Below are positions 8,830-17,234 of a DNA stretch of 64,000 nucleotides, piece by piece. The notes beneath the pieces are model-generated. The model searched no databases. It saw nothing but the letters and a program-made list of their open reading frames with translations, and had not been told where the DNA came from. Position numbers and translations under genes: made by a program. The stretch covers positions 3,250,150-3,314,149 of the forward strand of contig NZ_AP019783.1 of NCBI RefSeq assembly GCF_019670005.1, given 5' to 3'. Positions within the stretch are counted from its first letter, which is position 1, and every line of letters starts with the position of its first letter. The stretch is from Methylomagnum ishizawai. GTDB lineage: Bacteria; Pseudomonadota; Gammaproteobacteria; Methylococcales; Methylococcaceae.

Positions 8830-9538
8830 TGCCCTCGTACCGGATCAGCCGGAAAGTCCGGTGCCAAGGATTCATGCCGACCCCGGTCCGCCCCACCAGA
8901 CGCATCCCGTCCCGTTCCAGCAAAGCCCGGAGTTCCTCAGGGCTAGGGAATTTCCGCCACTGGTGGGTGCCCTTGGGCAACCAGCGCAACACATATTCCG
9001 CCCCGAGGATCGCCCCCAGGAACGAAGCCCAAGTCCGGTTGATCGTGGCGACCACCATCATCCCGCCCGGCCTCACCAACCCGGCGCAAGTCCGCATGAA
9101 CAAGGGCAAATCGGCCACATGCTCCACCACTTCCATATTCAGGACCGCGTCGTAGCTTTCGCCCCGCGCCAGCAAGTCCTCCGCCCCGGTCCATTCGTAG
9201 CGGATGGCGAGCCCGGAGGCTTGGGCATGACGTTCGGCGATGCGGATGTTCTTCTCCACCACGTCCACCCCATGCACCTCGGCCCCCAGCCGCGCCATGG
9301 CCTCGCTCAGCAAACCACCGCCGCAGCCGATATCCAGCAGCCTGAGTCCCGCCAGCGGTGCCCCGGCGGTGGCGGCGCGGTTGAAATACCCCGCCAACCG
9401 GTCGCGGATATAACCCACCCGCAACCCGTTCAGCCGGTGCAAAGGCCAGAACGGCCCGTCCGCCTGCCACCAGAGTTGGGCCAGTTTCTCGAAACGGGCG
9501 GCTTCGGCGGGATCGAGGGTCGGGGCGGACGGGTTCAT
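8798..9538 (-). CDS. ubiG: Ubiquinone biosynthesis O-methyltransferase UbiG
   Basis: UbiG carries out both O-methylations of ubiquinone biosynthesis with S-adenosylmethionine. The 246-residue protein has the Rossmann SAM-binding motif LLDIGCGGGLLSEAMARLG (residues about 66-84), the acidic loop VHGVDVVEKNI, and the post-motif NMEVVEHVADLP that identifies the UbiG/Coq3 family. Further on TINRTWASFLGAI and LPKGTHQWRKF are also UbiG hallmarks. The ATG at 9538 is preceded by GGAGAG; sequence further upstream in the frame is not family-like. It is divergent from purE. Confidence 0.93.
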   Translation of the reverse strand: MNPSAPTLDPAEAARFEKLAQLWWQADGPFWPLHRLNGLRVGYIRDRLAGYFNRAATAGAPLAGLRLLDIGCGGGLLSEAMARLGAEVHGVDVVEKNIRIAERHAQASGLAIRYEWTGAEDLLARGESYDAVLNMEVVEHVADLPLFMRTCAGLVRPGGMMVVATINRTWASFLGAILGAEYVLRWLPKGTHQWRKFPSPEELRALLERDGMRLVGRTGVGMNPWHRTFRLIRYEGINYMLVAVKD

Positions 9539-9672
9539 GGGAGTCTCTCCTGGGGAATCTCGGTAGGCGGGTTTTATAACCCAGGCCCGCCGCCACCGAA
9601 ACCAATCCTTATTGTTTGCCGCCAACACGAATCGGGTAAAATCGCCGTTTTTTCTTGCGAGAGCGCGGAGCA

Positions 9673-10161
9673 ATGGTAGAAATCGGCATCGTCATGGGCA
9701 GCACCAGCGACTGGGAAATCATGCAGCACGCGGCCCGGCAATTGAAGGACTTGGGCGTCGGCTACGAAACCCAGGTGGTTTCCGCCCACAGGACGCCGGA
9801 CTTGCTGTTCCAATACGCGGAAACGGCCCAAGCGCGGGGACTCAAGGCCATCATCGCCGGGGCCGGGGGCGCGGCCCATCTGCCGGGGATGTTGGCGGCC
9901 AAGACAACGCTGCCGATCCTGGGCGTGCCGGTGCCCAGCAAATATCTCAAAGGCTTGGATTCGCTGTATTCCATCGTGCAAATGCCCAAGGGCATCCCGG
10001 TTGCCACCTTCGCCATCGGCGAAGCGGGCGCGGTCAACGCCGGGCTGTTCGCCGCCGCCCTGCTCGCCAACCACGATCCCGCGCTCCAGGCCCGGCTGGC
10101 CGAATTCCGCCGGAAACAAACTGAAAGCGTCCTCGCCGCCGCGTTGCCAGAGTTGGACTGA
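9673..10161 (+). CDS. purE: 5-(carboxyamino)imidazole ribonucleotide mutase PurE
   Basis: PurE (class I) moves the carboxylate of N5-CAIR to C4 in de novo purine synthesis. The 162-residue protein starts [17 protein letters not shown], the nucleotide-binding GSxSD loop, followed by [12 protein letters not shown] with the catalytic His of SAHRTP, and [13 protein letters not shown]. The length is standard. The start at 9673 follows a GGAG box by five bases. purK lies 38 bases downstream, so the two are an operon supplying the two-step ATP-dependent carboxylation. Confidence 0.95.
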   Translation: MVEIGIVMGSTSDWEIMQHAARQLKDLGVGYETQVVSAHRTPDLLFQYAETAQARGLKAIIAGAGGAAHLPGMLAAKTTLPILGVPVPSKYLKGLDSLYSIVQMPKGIPVATFAIGEAGAVNAGLFAAALLANHDPALQARLAEFRRKQTESVLAAALPELD

Positions 10162-10199
10162 ATGCGCATCCCCTCCCTTTCCGAGCAAGAGACCCCGTT

Positions 10200-11333
10200 A
10201 TGAAACACATCCTGCCGAATGCCATGCTGGGCATGTTGGGCGGCGGCCAACTGGGCCGCATGTTCACTATCGCGGCGCGGGCCATGGGCTACCGCGTCAC
10301 CGTCCTCGACCCGGACCCGGAAAGCCCGGCGGGCGGTCTGGCCGATGTCCACCTCCGCGCCGCCTACGACGACCCGGCGGCCCTGGATGAACTGGCCGCG
10401 ACCTGCGCCGCCGTCACCACCGAATTCGAGAACGTGCCAGCCGAGAGCCTCCGCCGCCTGGCCGAGCGCACCCGCGTCAGTCCTTCGGCGGACAGCGTCT
10501 CCATCGCCCAGGACCGCATCGCCGAAAAGCGCTATATCGCCGGGGCCGGTCTCGCGGTGGCCCCGTTCCTCGCCATCGAAACCGCCCAGGACTTGGAACA
10601 GGACTTGAGCGGCCATCTGCCCGGCATCCTCAAACTGGCCCGCCTGGGCTACGACGGCAAGGGGCAAATCCGGGTCGCGACCGTCGCGGAAGCCCAAGCC
10701 GCCTTCGCACAGCTGGGCCAAAAGCCCTGTGTACTGGAACGGCGCTTGAACCTCCAGACCGAAGTCTCGGTGATCGTGGCCCGCACCGGCCCCGGCGAAA
10801 CCACCACCTTCCCGGTGGCCGAGAACCAACACGAAGCCGGCATCCTCGATATCAGCATCGTCCCGGCCAGGATTTCCCCCGATGTGGCGCAACGGGCGCG
10901 GGACATGGCTTTGCAACTGGCCGAAGCCATGGATTACCGGGGCGTGCTGGCGGTGGAATTCTTCGTGCTGGATGGCGACGAACTGGTCATCAACGAAATC
11001 GCCCCGCGCCCGCACAACAGCGGCCATTACACCCTCGACGCCTGCCTCAACGACCAATTCGAGCAGCAGGTGCGGACCCTGTGCGGCCTGCCGCCCGGTT
11101 CCACCCGGTTGCTCAGCCCGGTGGTGATGGTCAACCTGTTGGGCGATATCTGGCGCGACGACGAACCGGCCTGGGACAAACTCCTCAGCCTGCCCAACGC
11201 CAAGCTCCACCTCTACGGCAAGAAAACCGCCCGCATCGGCCGCAAGATGGGGCATTTCAACGTGCTGGGCGACGCGGTGGACAGCGCCTTGGCGCAGGCT
11301 TTGGAATTGAAGCGGATGTTGCAGAATCCGTAG
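10200..11333 (+). CDS. purK: 5-(carboxyamino)imidazole ribonucleotide synthase PurK
   Basis: PurK makes N5-CAIR from AIR, ATP and bicarbonate; PurE uses the product. The 377-residue protein is a standard ATP-grasp enzyme: N-terminal domain MLGMLGGGQLGRMFTIAA, TEFENVP, the ATP lid segment LARLGYDGKGQIRV, and the metal-binding end GVLAVEFFVL ... INEIAPRPHNSGHYTLDAC. It is the second gene of purEK. The region after its stop (11334-11572) holds no gene; the next gene is convergent. Confidence 0.95.
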   Translation: MKHILPNAMLGMLGGGQLGRMFTIAARAMGYRVTVLDPDPESPAGGLADVHLRAAYDDPAALDELAATCAAVTTEFENVPAESLRRLAERTRVSPSADSVSIAQDRIAEKRYIAGAGLAVAPFLAIETAQDLEQDLSGHLPGILKLARLGYDGKGQIRVATVAEAQAAFAQLGQKPCVLERRLNLQTEVSVIVARTGPGETTTFPVAENQHEAGILDISIVPARISPDVAQRARDMALQLAEAMDYRGVLAVEFFVLDGDELVINEIAPRPHNSGHYTLDACLNDQFEQQVRTLCGLPPGSTRLLSPVVMVNLLGDIWRDDEPAWDKLLSLPNAKLHLYGKKTARIGRKMGHFNVLGDAVDSALAQALELKRMLQNP

Positions 11334-11572
11334 CCCGGACGGGGCGTAACGGAATCCAGGGCATCCCGCCGCCCTGGGTTCCAGTTCCACCCCGGCTCAA
11401 TCCCCCGCCAGCCCGAAGCTTCCACGATAGCCGAAAGTCCGCAAGTCCGCCCGAACCAGGGATGGCGAATAGCGAACTCCAGGCGCACCGCCCGCCCGGA
11501 AGCACCGCTTTCCACAATGACCGCATCCCCCAGCAAACACCCGCTCGAACAAAGATTCGGACACCATCGGAT

Positions 11573-12043
11573 TCACCATAAAGCGGGTTTGGCCACCATC
11601 AAGCCAATCACCCCGACCATGGCCAGGAAGGCCGGGACGCCCAGCCAAAACCACAGCCGGGCATCGCGCCAATAGCGGGGATCGAGTTCGCGCCCCGCCG
11701 CCAGCGCGGCGGCGCAATCGTCGCGCATACGGATTTGCAGGTACACCACCGGCAGCCAGCACAAGCCCGCCACCAGATAAAGCCCCAGCGACATCAGCAA
11801 CCAGGGCGCGGTCCAGGGATAACCATAGGCCTGGGCCAAGGCATAACCCGATAGCGGCTGGACCACCACCGTCGGCGTGGTGAATAGCCAATCGGCCAGC
11901 ACCACCCGGCGGTTGGTATCACCCATGACCTTGAGGTCGCGGCCCAGGTCGGCGGTGAATTTGAAAAACGCGGTTCCCAGGCCGGTGCCAAACAACAGCA
12001 TAGAGCTACAGATATGCACCCATTTCAGGAAGTGGATGTCCAT
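11573..12043 (-). CDS. DUF2269 family integral membrane protein
   Basis: The 156-residue protein starts MDIHFLKWVHICSSMLLFGTGLGTAFF and has four hydrophobic segments (about residues 5-27, 50-70, 80-103 and 133-153). The KWVHI...GTGLGTAFF pattern and the charged DTNRRVVLADWLFTTPTV loop match the DUF2269 family of predicted membrane proteins. Its ATG shares one base with the stop of the SDR-DoxX gene, so it is the last gene of a tight operon. Biochemical role unknown. Confidence 0.8.
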   Translation of the reverse strand: MDIHFLKWVHICSSMLLFGTGLGTAFFKFTADLGRDLKVMGDTNRRVVLADWLFTTPTVVVQPLSGYALAQAYGYPWTAPWLLMSLGLYLVAGLCWLPVVYLQIRMRDDCAAALAAGRELDPRYWRDARLWFWLGVPAFLAMVGVIGLMVAKPALW

Positions 12044-13323
12044 CAAACGTCCTCCGCAGCGATCACAATCAAGGTGGCGACCATCAAAGGCAGGTTCTTG
12101 AGCAAGGGCGCGAACGGATGCCAGAGGAATTCCGGCAGATAGATTCCGATGACCACCGAATACAGCGCCATCAACCCGAGTTGGGCCGCGCCCACCCAGG
12201 GCACCCGCCAGCGCCACAGCAGCGCGATTCCCAGCGCAATATCCAGGGCCGCAGCCCCGTACAGCGCCAAAGGGGCCAAGCCGCCGGTGATGCCCACGCC
12301 CGCCAGCAAGGCATAGCTTTCCTCCTGCGGGAACAGTAGCGCCGACACCAAGCCGGACCCCAACCACAGCAAGCCCAAAGCCCAGCGCAGCACAGGCAGC
12401 AGGAACCGCAACGCGGCATATCGGCGCTCGGCGGGCGTGGCCGCGCCCGCCGCCAAGACCGCTGACAAATCCTGGGGTGGACGGCCCAAGCATTCGGCCA
12501 GGGCGGCGGGGTCGCCGGTATTGCCGCGCTCCAACATACGCAAGGTGTCGCCATTGAATGGCGTCGCGACCCACCGCCCGAAATTTTCGGCCAACCACAG
12601 CGCCAGGGGGAACGGAATCGATAAGCTGCAAGCCGATGCCCTGCCCTGCCAATGGCGCAGCACCGCCAGGATTTCGGCCAAGGCCATCGGCCTGGGTCCG
12701 ACCACGGCGAGCTTGACCCGGCTGGGTGCGCCGGGCTCCAGTAGGCGCAACACGACCGCCACCACGTCTTCCACCGCCACGGGTTGCAAGCGCTGGCAGC
12801 CATCGCCCAACACAGGCATCACCGGCAGAGCCGCCAGCGCGGCCAACAGGCCCAGACTTTTGCCGCCGGGACCATAGGCCCAGGAGGGTTGCAGGATGAC
12901 CCAGTCCAACTCCGTACCGGCCAGGAAATCGTCCGCCGCCTGCTTACTGAGGTGGTAACGGCTGAAGGCGGTTTCATCCGCGCCCAGGGCGGAAATCTGG
13001 ACGACCCTTTTGATCCCGGCATGGCGGCAAGCCTCGAACAAGGCGATGGGTCCGTGTTCATGCACGGCCTCGAAACGGTTGTGCCGGTCCTCGGCGAGGA
13101 TGCCAACGCTATTGATGACGGCGTCGATGTTTTCGAGATGCGGCAACCCATGACCGGGTTCGGAGGGCCGCGAAAAATCCAAGGCCAGCGCCGAACAGCG
13201 GTCGCGCCGGGGAAAATCTTGGGGACGGCGCACCCCCGCCACGACTTCATGCCCCGCCGCCAGCAATGCCCGCACCACATGCCCCCCGATAAACCCGGAG
13301 GCCCCCGCGACCAGGATACGCAT
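12043..13323 (-). CDS. Atypical SDR NAD(P)-binding protein fused to a DoxX-like membrane domain
   Basis: The first 290 or so of 426 residues form an extended/atypical SDR domain: MRILVAGASGFIGGHVVRAL gives the GxxGxxG cofactor loop, VISALGA-type strand (RVVQISALGAD) and ILQPSWAYGPGG follow. The YxxxK catalytic pair is replaced by the YHLSK segment (SRYHLSKQAADD), so activity is possible. From about residue 300 on there are four hydrophobic helices (ALRFLLPVLRWALGLLWLG, GLAPLALYGAAALDIALG and two more) resembling DoxX/DoxD. It probably acts on a quinone- or lipid-like substrate at the inner membrane; this is inference. It follows the 3-TM gene by two bases and overlaps DUF2269 by one base. Confidence 0.8.
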   Translation of the reverse strand: MRILVAGASGFIGGHVVRALLAAGHEVVAGVRRPQDFPRRDRCSALALDFSRPSEPGHGLPHLENIDAVINSVGILAEDRHNRFEAVHEHGPIALFEACRHAGIKRVVQISALGADETAFSRYHLSKQAADDFLAGTELDWVILQPSWAYGPGGKSLGLLAALAALPVMPVLGDGCQRLQPVAVEDVVAVVLRLLEPGAPSRVKLAVVGPRPMALAEILAVLRHWQGRASACSLSIPFPLALWLAENFGRWVATPFNGDTLRMLERGNTGDPAALAECLGRPPQDLSAVLAAGAATPAERRYAALRFLLPVLRWALGLLWLGSGLVSALLFPQEESYALLAGVGITGGLAPLALYGAAALDIALGIALLWRWRVPWVGAAQLGLMALYSVVIGIYLPEFLWHPFAPLLKNLPLMVATLIVIAAEDV

Positions 13324-13325
13324 GG

Positions 13326-13691
13326 CTATTCCTCCGTGATGGGGACCGCAGCCGGTCCCGGCGCGGCGCGATGGGCGAAATGCCAGATATTCCAGCCCAC
13401 CGCCAACAGAGCGACGAAAATCCCCAGCAAAATCTGCAACAAACCCACGCGCAGGGCGTTGGCCAGCTGCTCATAACGGATTTCCTGTGGCATTTGGAAC
13501 AGCATCACGCACAAGAGCGGCGCGAACAACAACATCAAATGGGTGAAACCCAACCAAAACCGCTGGCTCTCCGGCGAGCCGCAGATCAACCGCAAGCTCT
13601 CGGCCAGTGCGGGTCGGAGATAGAACGAAGTCGCGAGGGCGATCCCCACCGCAGTGGCAATCTCGAGGCAAAGCAAAGTCAAAGCGCTCAT
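13326..13691 (-). CDS. Hypothetical membrane protein (three or four TM segments)
   Basis: The 121-residue product has hydrophobic segments at about residues 5-25, 44-64 and 82-105 and ends in a polar tail. I do not recognise a named family; the FWLGFTHLMLLFAPLLCVMLFQMP segment contains a membrane His that could matter. It is two bases from the SDR-DoxX start, so it belongs to the same transcript. Its leader (13692-13781) carries the AATTTCTG-like half site ATTTCTG at 13714, also seen in the palindrome upstream of the GbsR gene. Confidence 0.65.
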   Translation of the reverse strand: MSALTLLCLEIATAVGIALATSFYLRPALAESLRLICGSPESQRFWLGFTHLMLLFAPLLCVMLFQMPQEIRYEQLANALRVGLLQILLGIFVALLAVGWNIWHFAHRAAPGPAAVPITEE

Positions 13692-13781
13692 GGTATTTTC
13701 TCATTTATCGGATATTTCTGAATAGAGAGAAACACGCCGGGAAAATTTTTTGGGTCATCGCGTCATAGTGGCACCTCCCCG

Positions 13782-14312
13782 TTAACGGACCAATTTGAGC
13801 AATTGCTCGACCTTGGCCCCGAGTTCGACCAGCGCCACCAGCACGGGCCGGGGCAGGCGGCTGACTTGTTCATACCAAGCCATCAGTTTTTCCAGGAACA
13901 CGGTCGTGGCCTGGATGCGCTGGATGGTCTCCGCCGGGGTTTCCCGGTCGTCGGCGCATTCCAGCACGCATTCGCGCAGCACCGTCAAAGTGGGGTCCAA
14001 TTCGCGGCGCTTGCGGTTTTCGGCGATGGCGAAGCAGGTTTCCCATGGGTCGCCCAGCGCCTCGAAATGGTCGCGGCGGTCGCCCTTGATGTGCAGGAGC
14101 CGCACCAAGCCCCAGCTTTGTAGTTCGCGCAAGCTGGTGCTGACGTTGGAGCGGGCGATACCCAGGGTCTCGGCGATTTCGTCGGCGGGCATGGGCCGGG
14201 CCGCCAAATACAACAGGCTGTGGATTTGCGCCACCGAACGGTTGACTCCCCAGCGGGTACCCATCTCGCCCCAATGGAGGACGTATTTTTCGATCACGGG
14301 GGTTAGCTTCAT
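13782..14312 (-). CDS. GbsR/MarR-family transcriptional regulator
   Basis: The 176-residue protein has a central winged helix: SVAQIHSLLYLAARPMPADEIAETLGIARSNVSTSLRELQSWGLVR, with recognition helix around RSNVSTSLREL. The N-terminal KYVLHWGEMGTRWGVNRSVAQIH and the C-terminal dimerising helices (LTVLRECVLECADD, FLEKLMAWYEQVSRLP) are typical of the GbsR group. I place the start at the ATG at 14312; 19 extra in-frame residues upstream would cover the palindrome at 14321-14332. It lies 90 bases ahead of the membrane/SDR cluster on the same strand and likely controls it and itself. It is divergent from dabA, 321 bases away. Confidence 0.85.
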   Translation of the reverse strand: MKLTPVIEKYVLHWGEMGTRWGVNRSVAQIHSLLYLAARPMPADEIAETLGIARSNVSTSLRELQSWGLVRLLHIKGDRRDHFEALGDPWETCFAIAENRKRRELDPTLTVLRECVLECADDRETPAETIQRIQATTVFLEKLMAWYEQVSRLPRPVLVALVELGAKVEQLLKLVR

Positions 14313-14320
14313 AGTAATTT

Positions 14321-14332
14321 CAGAAATTTCTG
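14321..14332. promoter_or_regulatory. Palindrome upstream of the GbsR-type regulator
   Basis: The perfect 12-base palindrome CAGAAATTTCTG lies 9 bases before the regulator's start codon. Its right half ATTTCTG recurs at 13714-13720 in front of the next gene of the cluster. This makes it a candidate autoregulatory operator; protein binding is inferred, not shown. Confidence 0.45.
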
Positions 14333-14633
14333 TTGCTAAAGAAATAACCGAACCAAATGGGGCTGTCAATCCCTCAACCGTTTACGCCCCGGCCTTACCT
14401 CCACACTGGTTCAAGCCCCATCCCCACCGGTTCATTTTGACCACGCCCCCGCCGATACCCCCGGTCCATCCGCGCCAAGCCTTTGATTTACCATACTCCA
14501 TGCAATGGCGCGAATCCTGCTAAGCGGTCGCCAAGACCCAGGCCCATGGGTTTCCATCCCCCGCCTGGCATCAGGAGCCTCCCCCTTCCCCCACCCCGGA
14601 GGCGTCCCTTTCCCCCATCTTGGTTCAAAGCCC
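14333..14633. other. Divergent intergenic region between the GbsR-type gene and dabA
   Basis: About 300 bases with no supportable gene. It contains C-rich runs and two similar segments, TGGTTCAAGCCCCAT near 14408 and TGGTTCAAAGCCCAT near 14624, the second ending in the dabA start codon. No clear -35/-10 pair was identified. Confidence 0.35.
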
Positions 14634-17234
14634 ATGTACAGAGCAAGCTACGACGCGGAATCGGCGGCCATCGCGGGCGGTACCCCGGCACACCGGTTCA
14701 GCTTGGACCCCGCGCTAGACCATATCGCCCATTGGCTACCCGCCCAACGGCCCATCAAGGATTTCGTCCACCACAACACCTTGCACGCGGTGCAGGACCG
14801 TCCCTTCCACGAAGGCGTGGCGCTGGCGGCGAAAATCTTCGGGGCCCACAGCTACCTGCCCCTGGCCGATTACCAAGCCCGCCACCGCTCGGGCCGGATC
14901 GGGGCGTTCGCCATCGACTGGGCCGTCGCCCGCGCCGAATCCGATCCCGTCAAGCGCGACGCCCTGCGCCGTTCGCTGTTCGAGCCGGACCAGACCGTGC
15001 ATTACCCGCCGGTTTCGCTCGCCAACCACGGCATCCGGGAACGCTGGCTCACCCATATCGGCCTGAACCTGAACGCCCTGGTCCAACCCATATTGTTCCG
15101 CCTGACCGCGAATTTCCTGGACCAGGGCATCAGCCGCTGGACCGTCGCCCAGGCCGGGGAAAGCTTCTGGGATTGCGTGTGGCGGCTGGTGGAAGGCGGC
15201 TTCATCCCGCTGTACCCGTTCCAGGAACCCGAGGCCCGCGCCGCCATCAACCAAACCCCGGACGCGGCCATCCGCGCCTGCCTCGCCCGCATCGTGGGCG
15301 ATGAAAGCCTGTACGAGCAATATCTGTTGGAAATGCTGCTGGCCCATCCGGGTTGGGCCGGGATGGTGCGGGTGATCGAGACCGCCCCGGACGCCCTCCT
15401 GGCCCGCCGCCGCATCACGCTGAAGGAATTCATCGCCCTGGAACTGGCGCTGGAACTGGCCTTCCTGCGCGGCAAGCGCGGCGCGGATTGCATCCCGGTC
15501 GCCGCGACGCCGGGCCTCGACCAAGTGGACCGGCTGGCCGACGCCCTGGCCCGGCCCGTGGTGCCGCTGCGGCTCAAGGTCTGGCACGAGGCTATGGAGT
15601 TCTCCCTGTACGCGGAATTGCTGCGGGCGCTGCCCGCAAAGGGCGGCACGGCCAAAACGCCGACCGCCACCGCGCCCACGGCCCAGGCGCTGTTCTGCCT
15701 CGACGACCGCGAATGCTCCTTGCGCCGCCATTTGGAAGAACTCGATCCGCGCATCGCCACCTATGGCGCGGCGGGTTTCTTCGGCATCGATTTCCTGTAC
15801 AAGGGCATCGACGACGCCTATCCGGTGGCGCAATGCCCGGTGGTGGTGACGCCGCGCCATCTGGTGGTGGAATCGGCGGTCAACCCCGCCGAGGCCAAGA
15901 AAAAGCCGATCCAGACCGACTTCTCGAAACTGCACCTCAAGTCCAATTCGGCGTTGCGGGGCTGGATTTTCACCCAGGCCTTGGGCTTGGGCTATGCCGC
16001 CCGCTTGGCGTTCGAGGTGTTCCGGCCCGGCTCCAAACTGCCCAAGATCAAGCACCTCGGCGAAATCGATGCCCATACCGAATTGCACCTTTTACGCGAA
16101 AGCGACGAGCCGGACGAGCAAGGCCGCTTCCTGGGCTTTTCCTACGGCGAGATGGCCGACAAACTGGAAGGCATCCTCCGCACCATCGGCCTGACCCATG
16201 GTTTCGCGCCGCTGGTGGTGGTGGTGGCGCACGGGTCCAGCAGCGTGAACAACCCGCATTTCGCCGCCTACGATTGCGGCGCCTGCTCCGGCAAGCCGGG
16301 CGCACCCAATGCCCGCGCCTTCGCCCAGATGGCGAACGATGGCATCGTGCGCGGCCTCCTGCGCGAGCGCGGCATCGACATCCCGGACGCCACCCGGTTC
16401 GTGGCGGCCTTGCACAACACCAGCCGCGACGAAATCCAATATTTCGACCAGCACACCTGGGAACGGGAACCCCAAGGCTGGGCCGCGTTCCGGGCCACCA
16501 TGGCCGAGGCGCTGCGCCGCAATGCCCACGAGCGTTGCCGCTGGTTCGAATTGGGACCGCAAGGCGCGGACCCGGAACTATCGCACCAGCATGTGCAATC
16601 GCGGGCGACCTCGATCTTCGAGCCGCGGCCCGAGTTGAACCATTCCAACAACCTGTATTGCGTGGTCGGACGCCGCCGCCTGACCGCCGACCTGTTCCTG
16701 GACCGCCGGGCCTTCCTGCATTCCTACGACCCGGATTCCGACCCGGAGGGCGATATCCTCCTGCGTATCCTCAACGCCATCATCCCGGTCTGCGGCGGCA
16801 TCAACCTGGAATACCTGTTCTCGCGGGTGGATAACTCGGTCTACGGCGCGGGCACCAAGTTGCCGCACAACGTCATCGGGCTGCTGGGGGTCGCCAATGG
16901 CGTGGACGGCGATCTCAGGACCGGCCTGCCCTCGCAGATGATCGAGGTCCACGAACCGGCCCGGCTGCTCATCGTCATCGAGCAAAGCCCCAAGGTGATC
17001 CATGCCGCCTACCAGCGGCTGGGGGCGCTCCAGGAATGGCTGGATAACGAATGGGTGCGGCTGGTGTCCTGCCATCCCGATACACGGGAAACCCTGCTGT
17101 ACACCCCGCATGGCTGGGAGCCGCTGGACCTGCCCACCGACATCCCGGTTCCCCAAGCCGCTTGCTCGCTCGATATCTTCCCCGGCCACACCCGCACCAT
17201 CCCCGTCCACCGCCTCGTCAAGGAGTCCGTATGA
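14634..17234 (+). CDS. dabA: Inorganic carbon transporter subunit DabA (DUF2309)
   Basis: DabA is the cytoplasmic, beta-carbonic-anhydrase-like subunit of the DAB pump, which hydrates CO2 in one direction and is energised by the membrane partner DabB. The 866-residue protein has the zinc/active-site residues expected: Cys355 and Asp357 in LFCLDDRECS, His533 in VVAHGSSS and Cys548 in YDCGACSG. The spacing (2 and 15) equals that of the characterised C351/D353/H524/C539 set. The N-terminal FVHHNTLHAVQDRPFHE is also diagnostic. The start is the ATG at 14634; in-frame codons back to 14505 look non-coding. Its stop overlaps dabB as ATGA. The usual order is dabB first; here dabA leads. Confidence 0.93.
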   Translation: MYRASYDAESAAIAGGTPAHRFSLDPALDHIAHWLPAQRPIKDFVHHNTLHAVQDRPFHEGVALAAKIFGAHSYLPLADYQARHRSGRIGAFAIDWAVARAESDPVKRDALRRSLFEPDQTVHYPPVSLANHGIRERWLTHIGLNLNALVQPILFRLTANFLDQGISRWTVAQAGESFWDCVWRLVEGGFIPLYPFQEPEARAAINQTPDAAIRACLARIVGDESLYEQYLLEMLLAHPGWAGMVRVIETAPDALLARRRITLKEFIALELALELAFLRGKRGADCIPVAATPGLDQVDRLADALARPVVPLRLKVWHEAMEFSLYAELLRALPAKGGTAKTPTATAPTAQALFCLDDRECSLRRHLEELDPRIATYGAAGFFGIDFLYKGIDDAYPVAQCPVVVTPRHLVVESAVNPAEAKKKPIQTDFSKLHLKSNSALRGWIFTQALGLGYAARLAFEVFRPGSKLPKIKHLGEIDAHTELHLLRESDEPDEQGRFLGFSYGEMADKLEGILRTIGLTHGFAPLVVVVAHGSSSVNNPHFAAYDCGACSGKPGAPNARAFAQMANDGIVRGLLRERGIDIPDATRFVAALHNTSRDEIQYFDQHTWEREPQGWAAFRATMAEALRRNAHERCRWFELGPQGADPELSHQHVQSRATSIFEPRPELNHSNNLYCVVGRRRLTADLFLDRRAFLHSYDPDSDPEGDILLRILNAIIPVCGGINLEYLFSRVDNSVYGAGTKLPHNVIGLLGVANGVDGDLRTGLPSQMIEVHEPARLLIVIEQSPKVIHAAYQRLGALQEWLDNEWVRLVSCHPDTRETLLYTPHGWEPLDLPTDIPVPQAACSLDIFPGHTRTIPVHRLVKESV

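Noticed and set aside
9574-11390. Long antisense frames over purE and purK
   Set aside because: GC-shadow composition; the plus-strand genes are standard purine enzymes.
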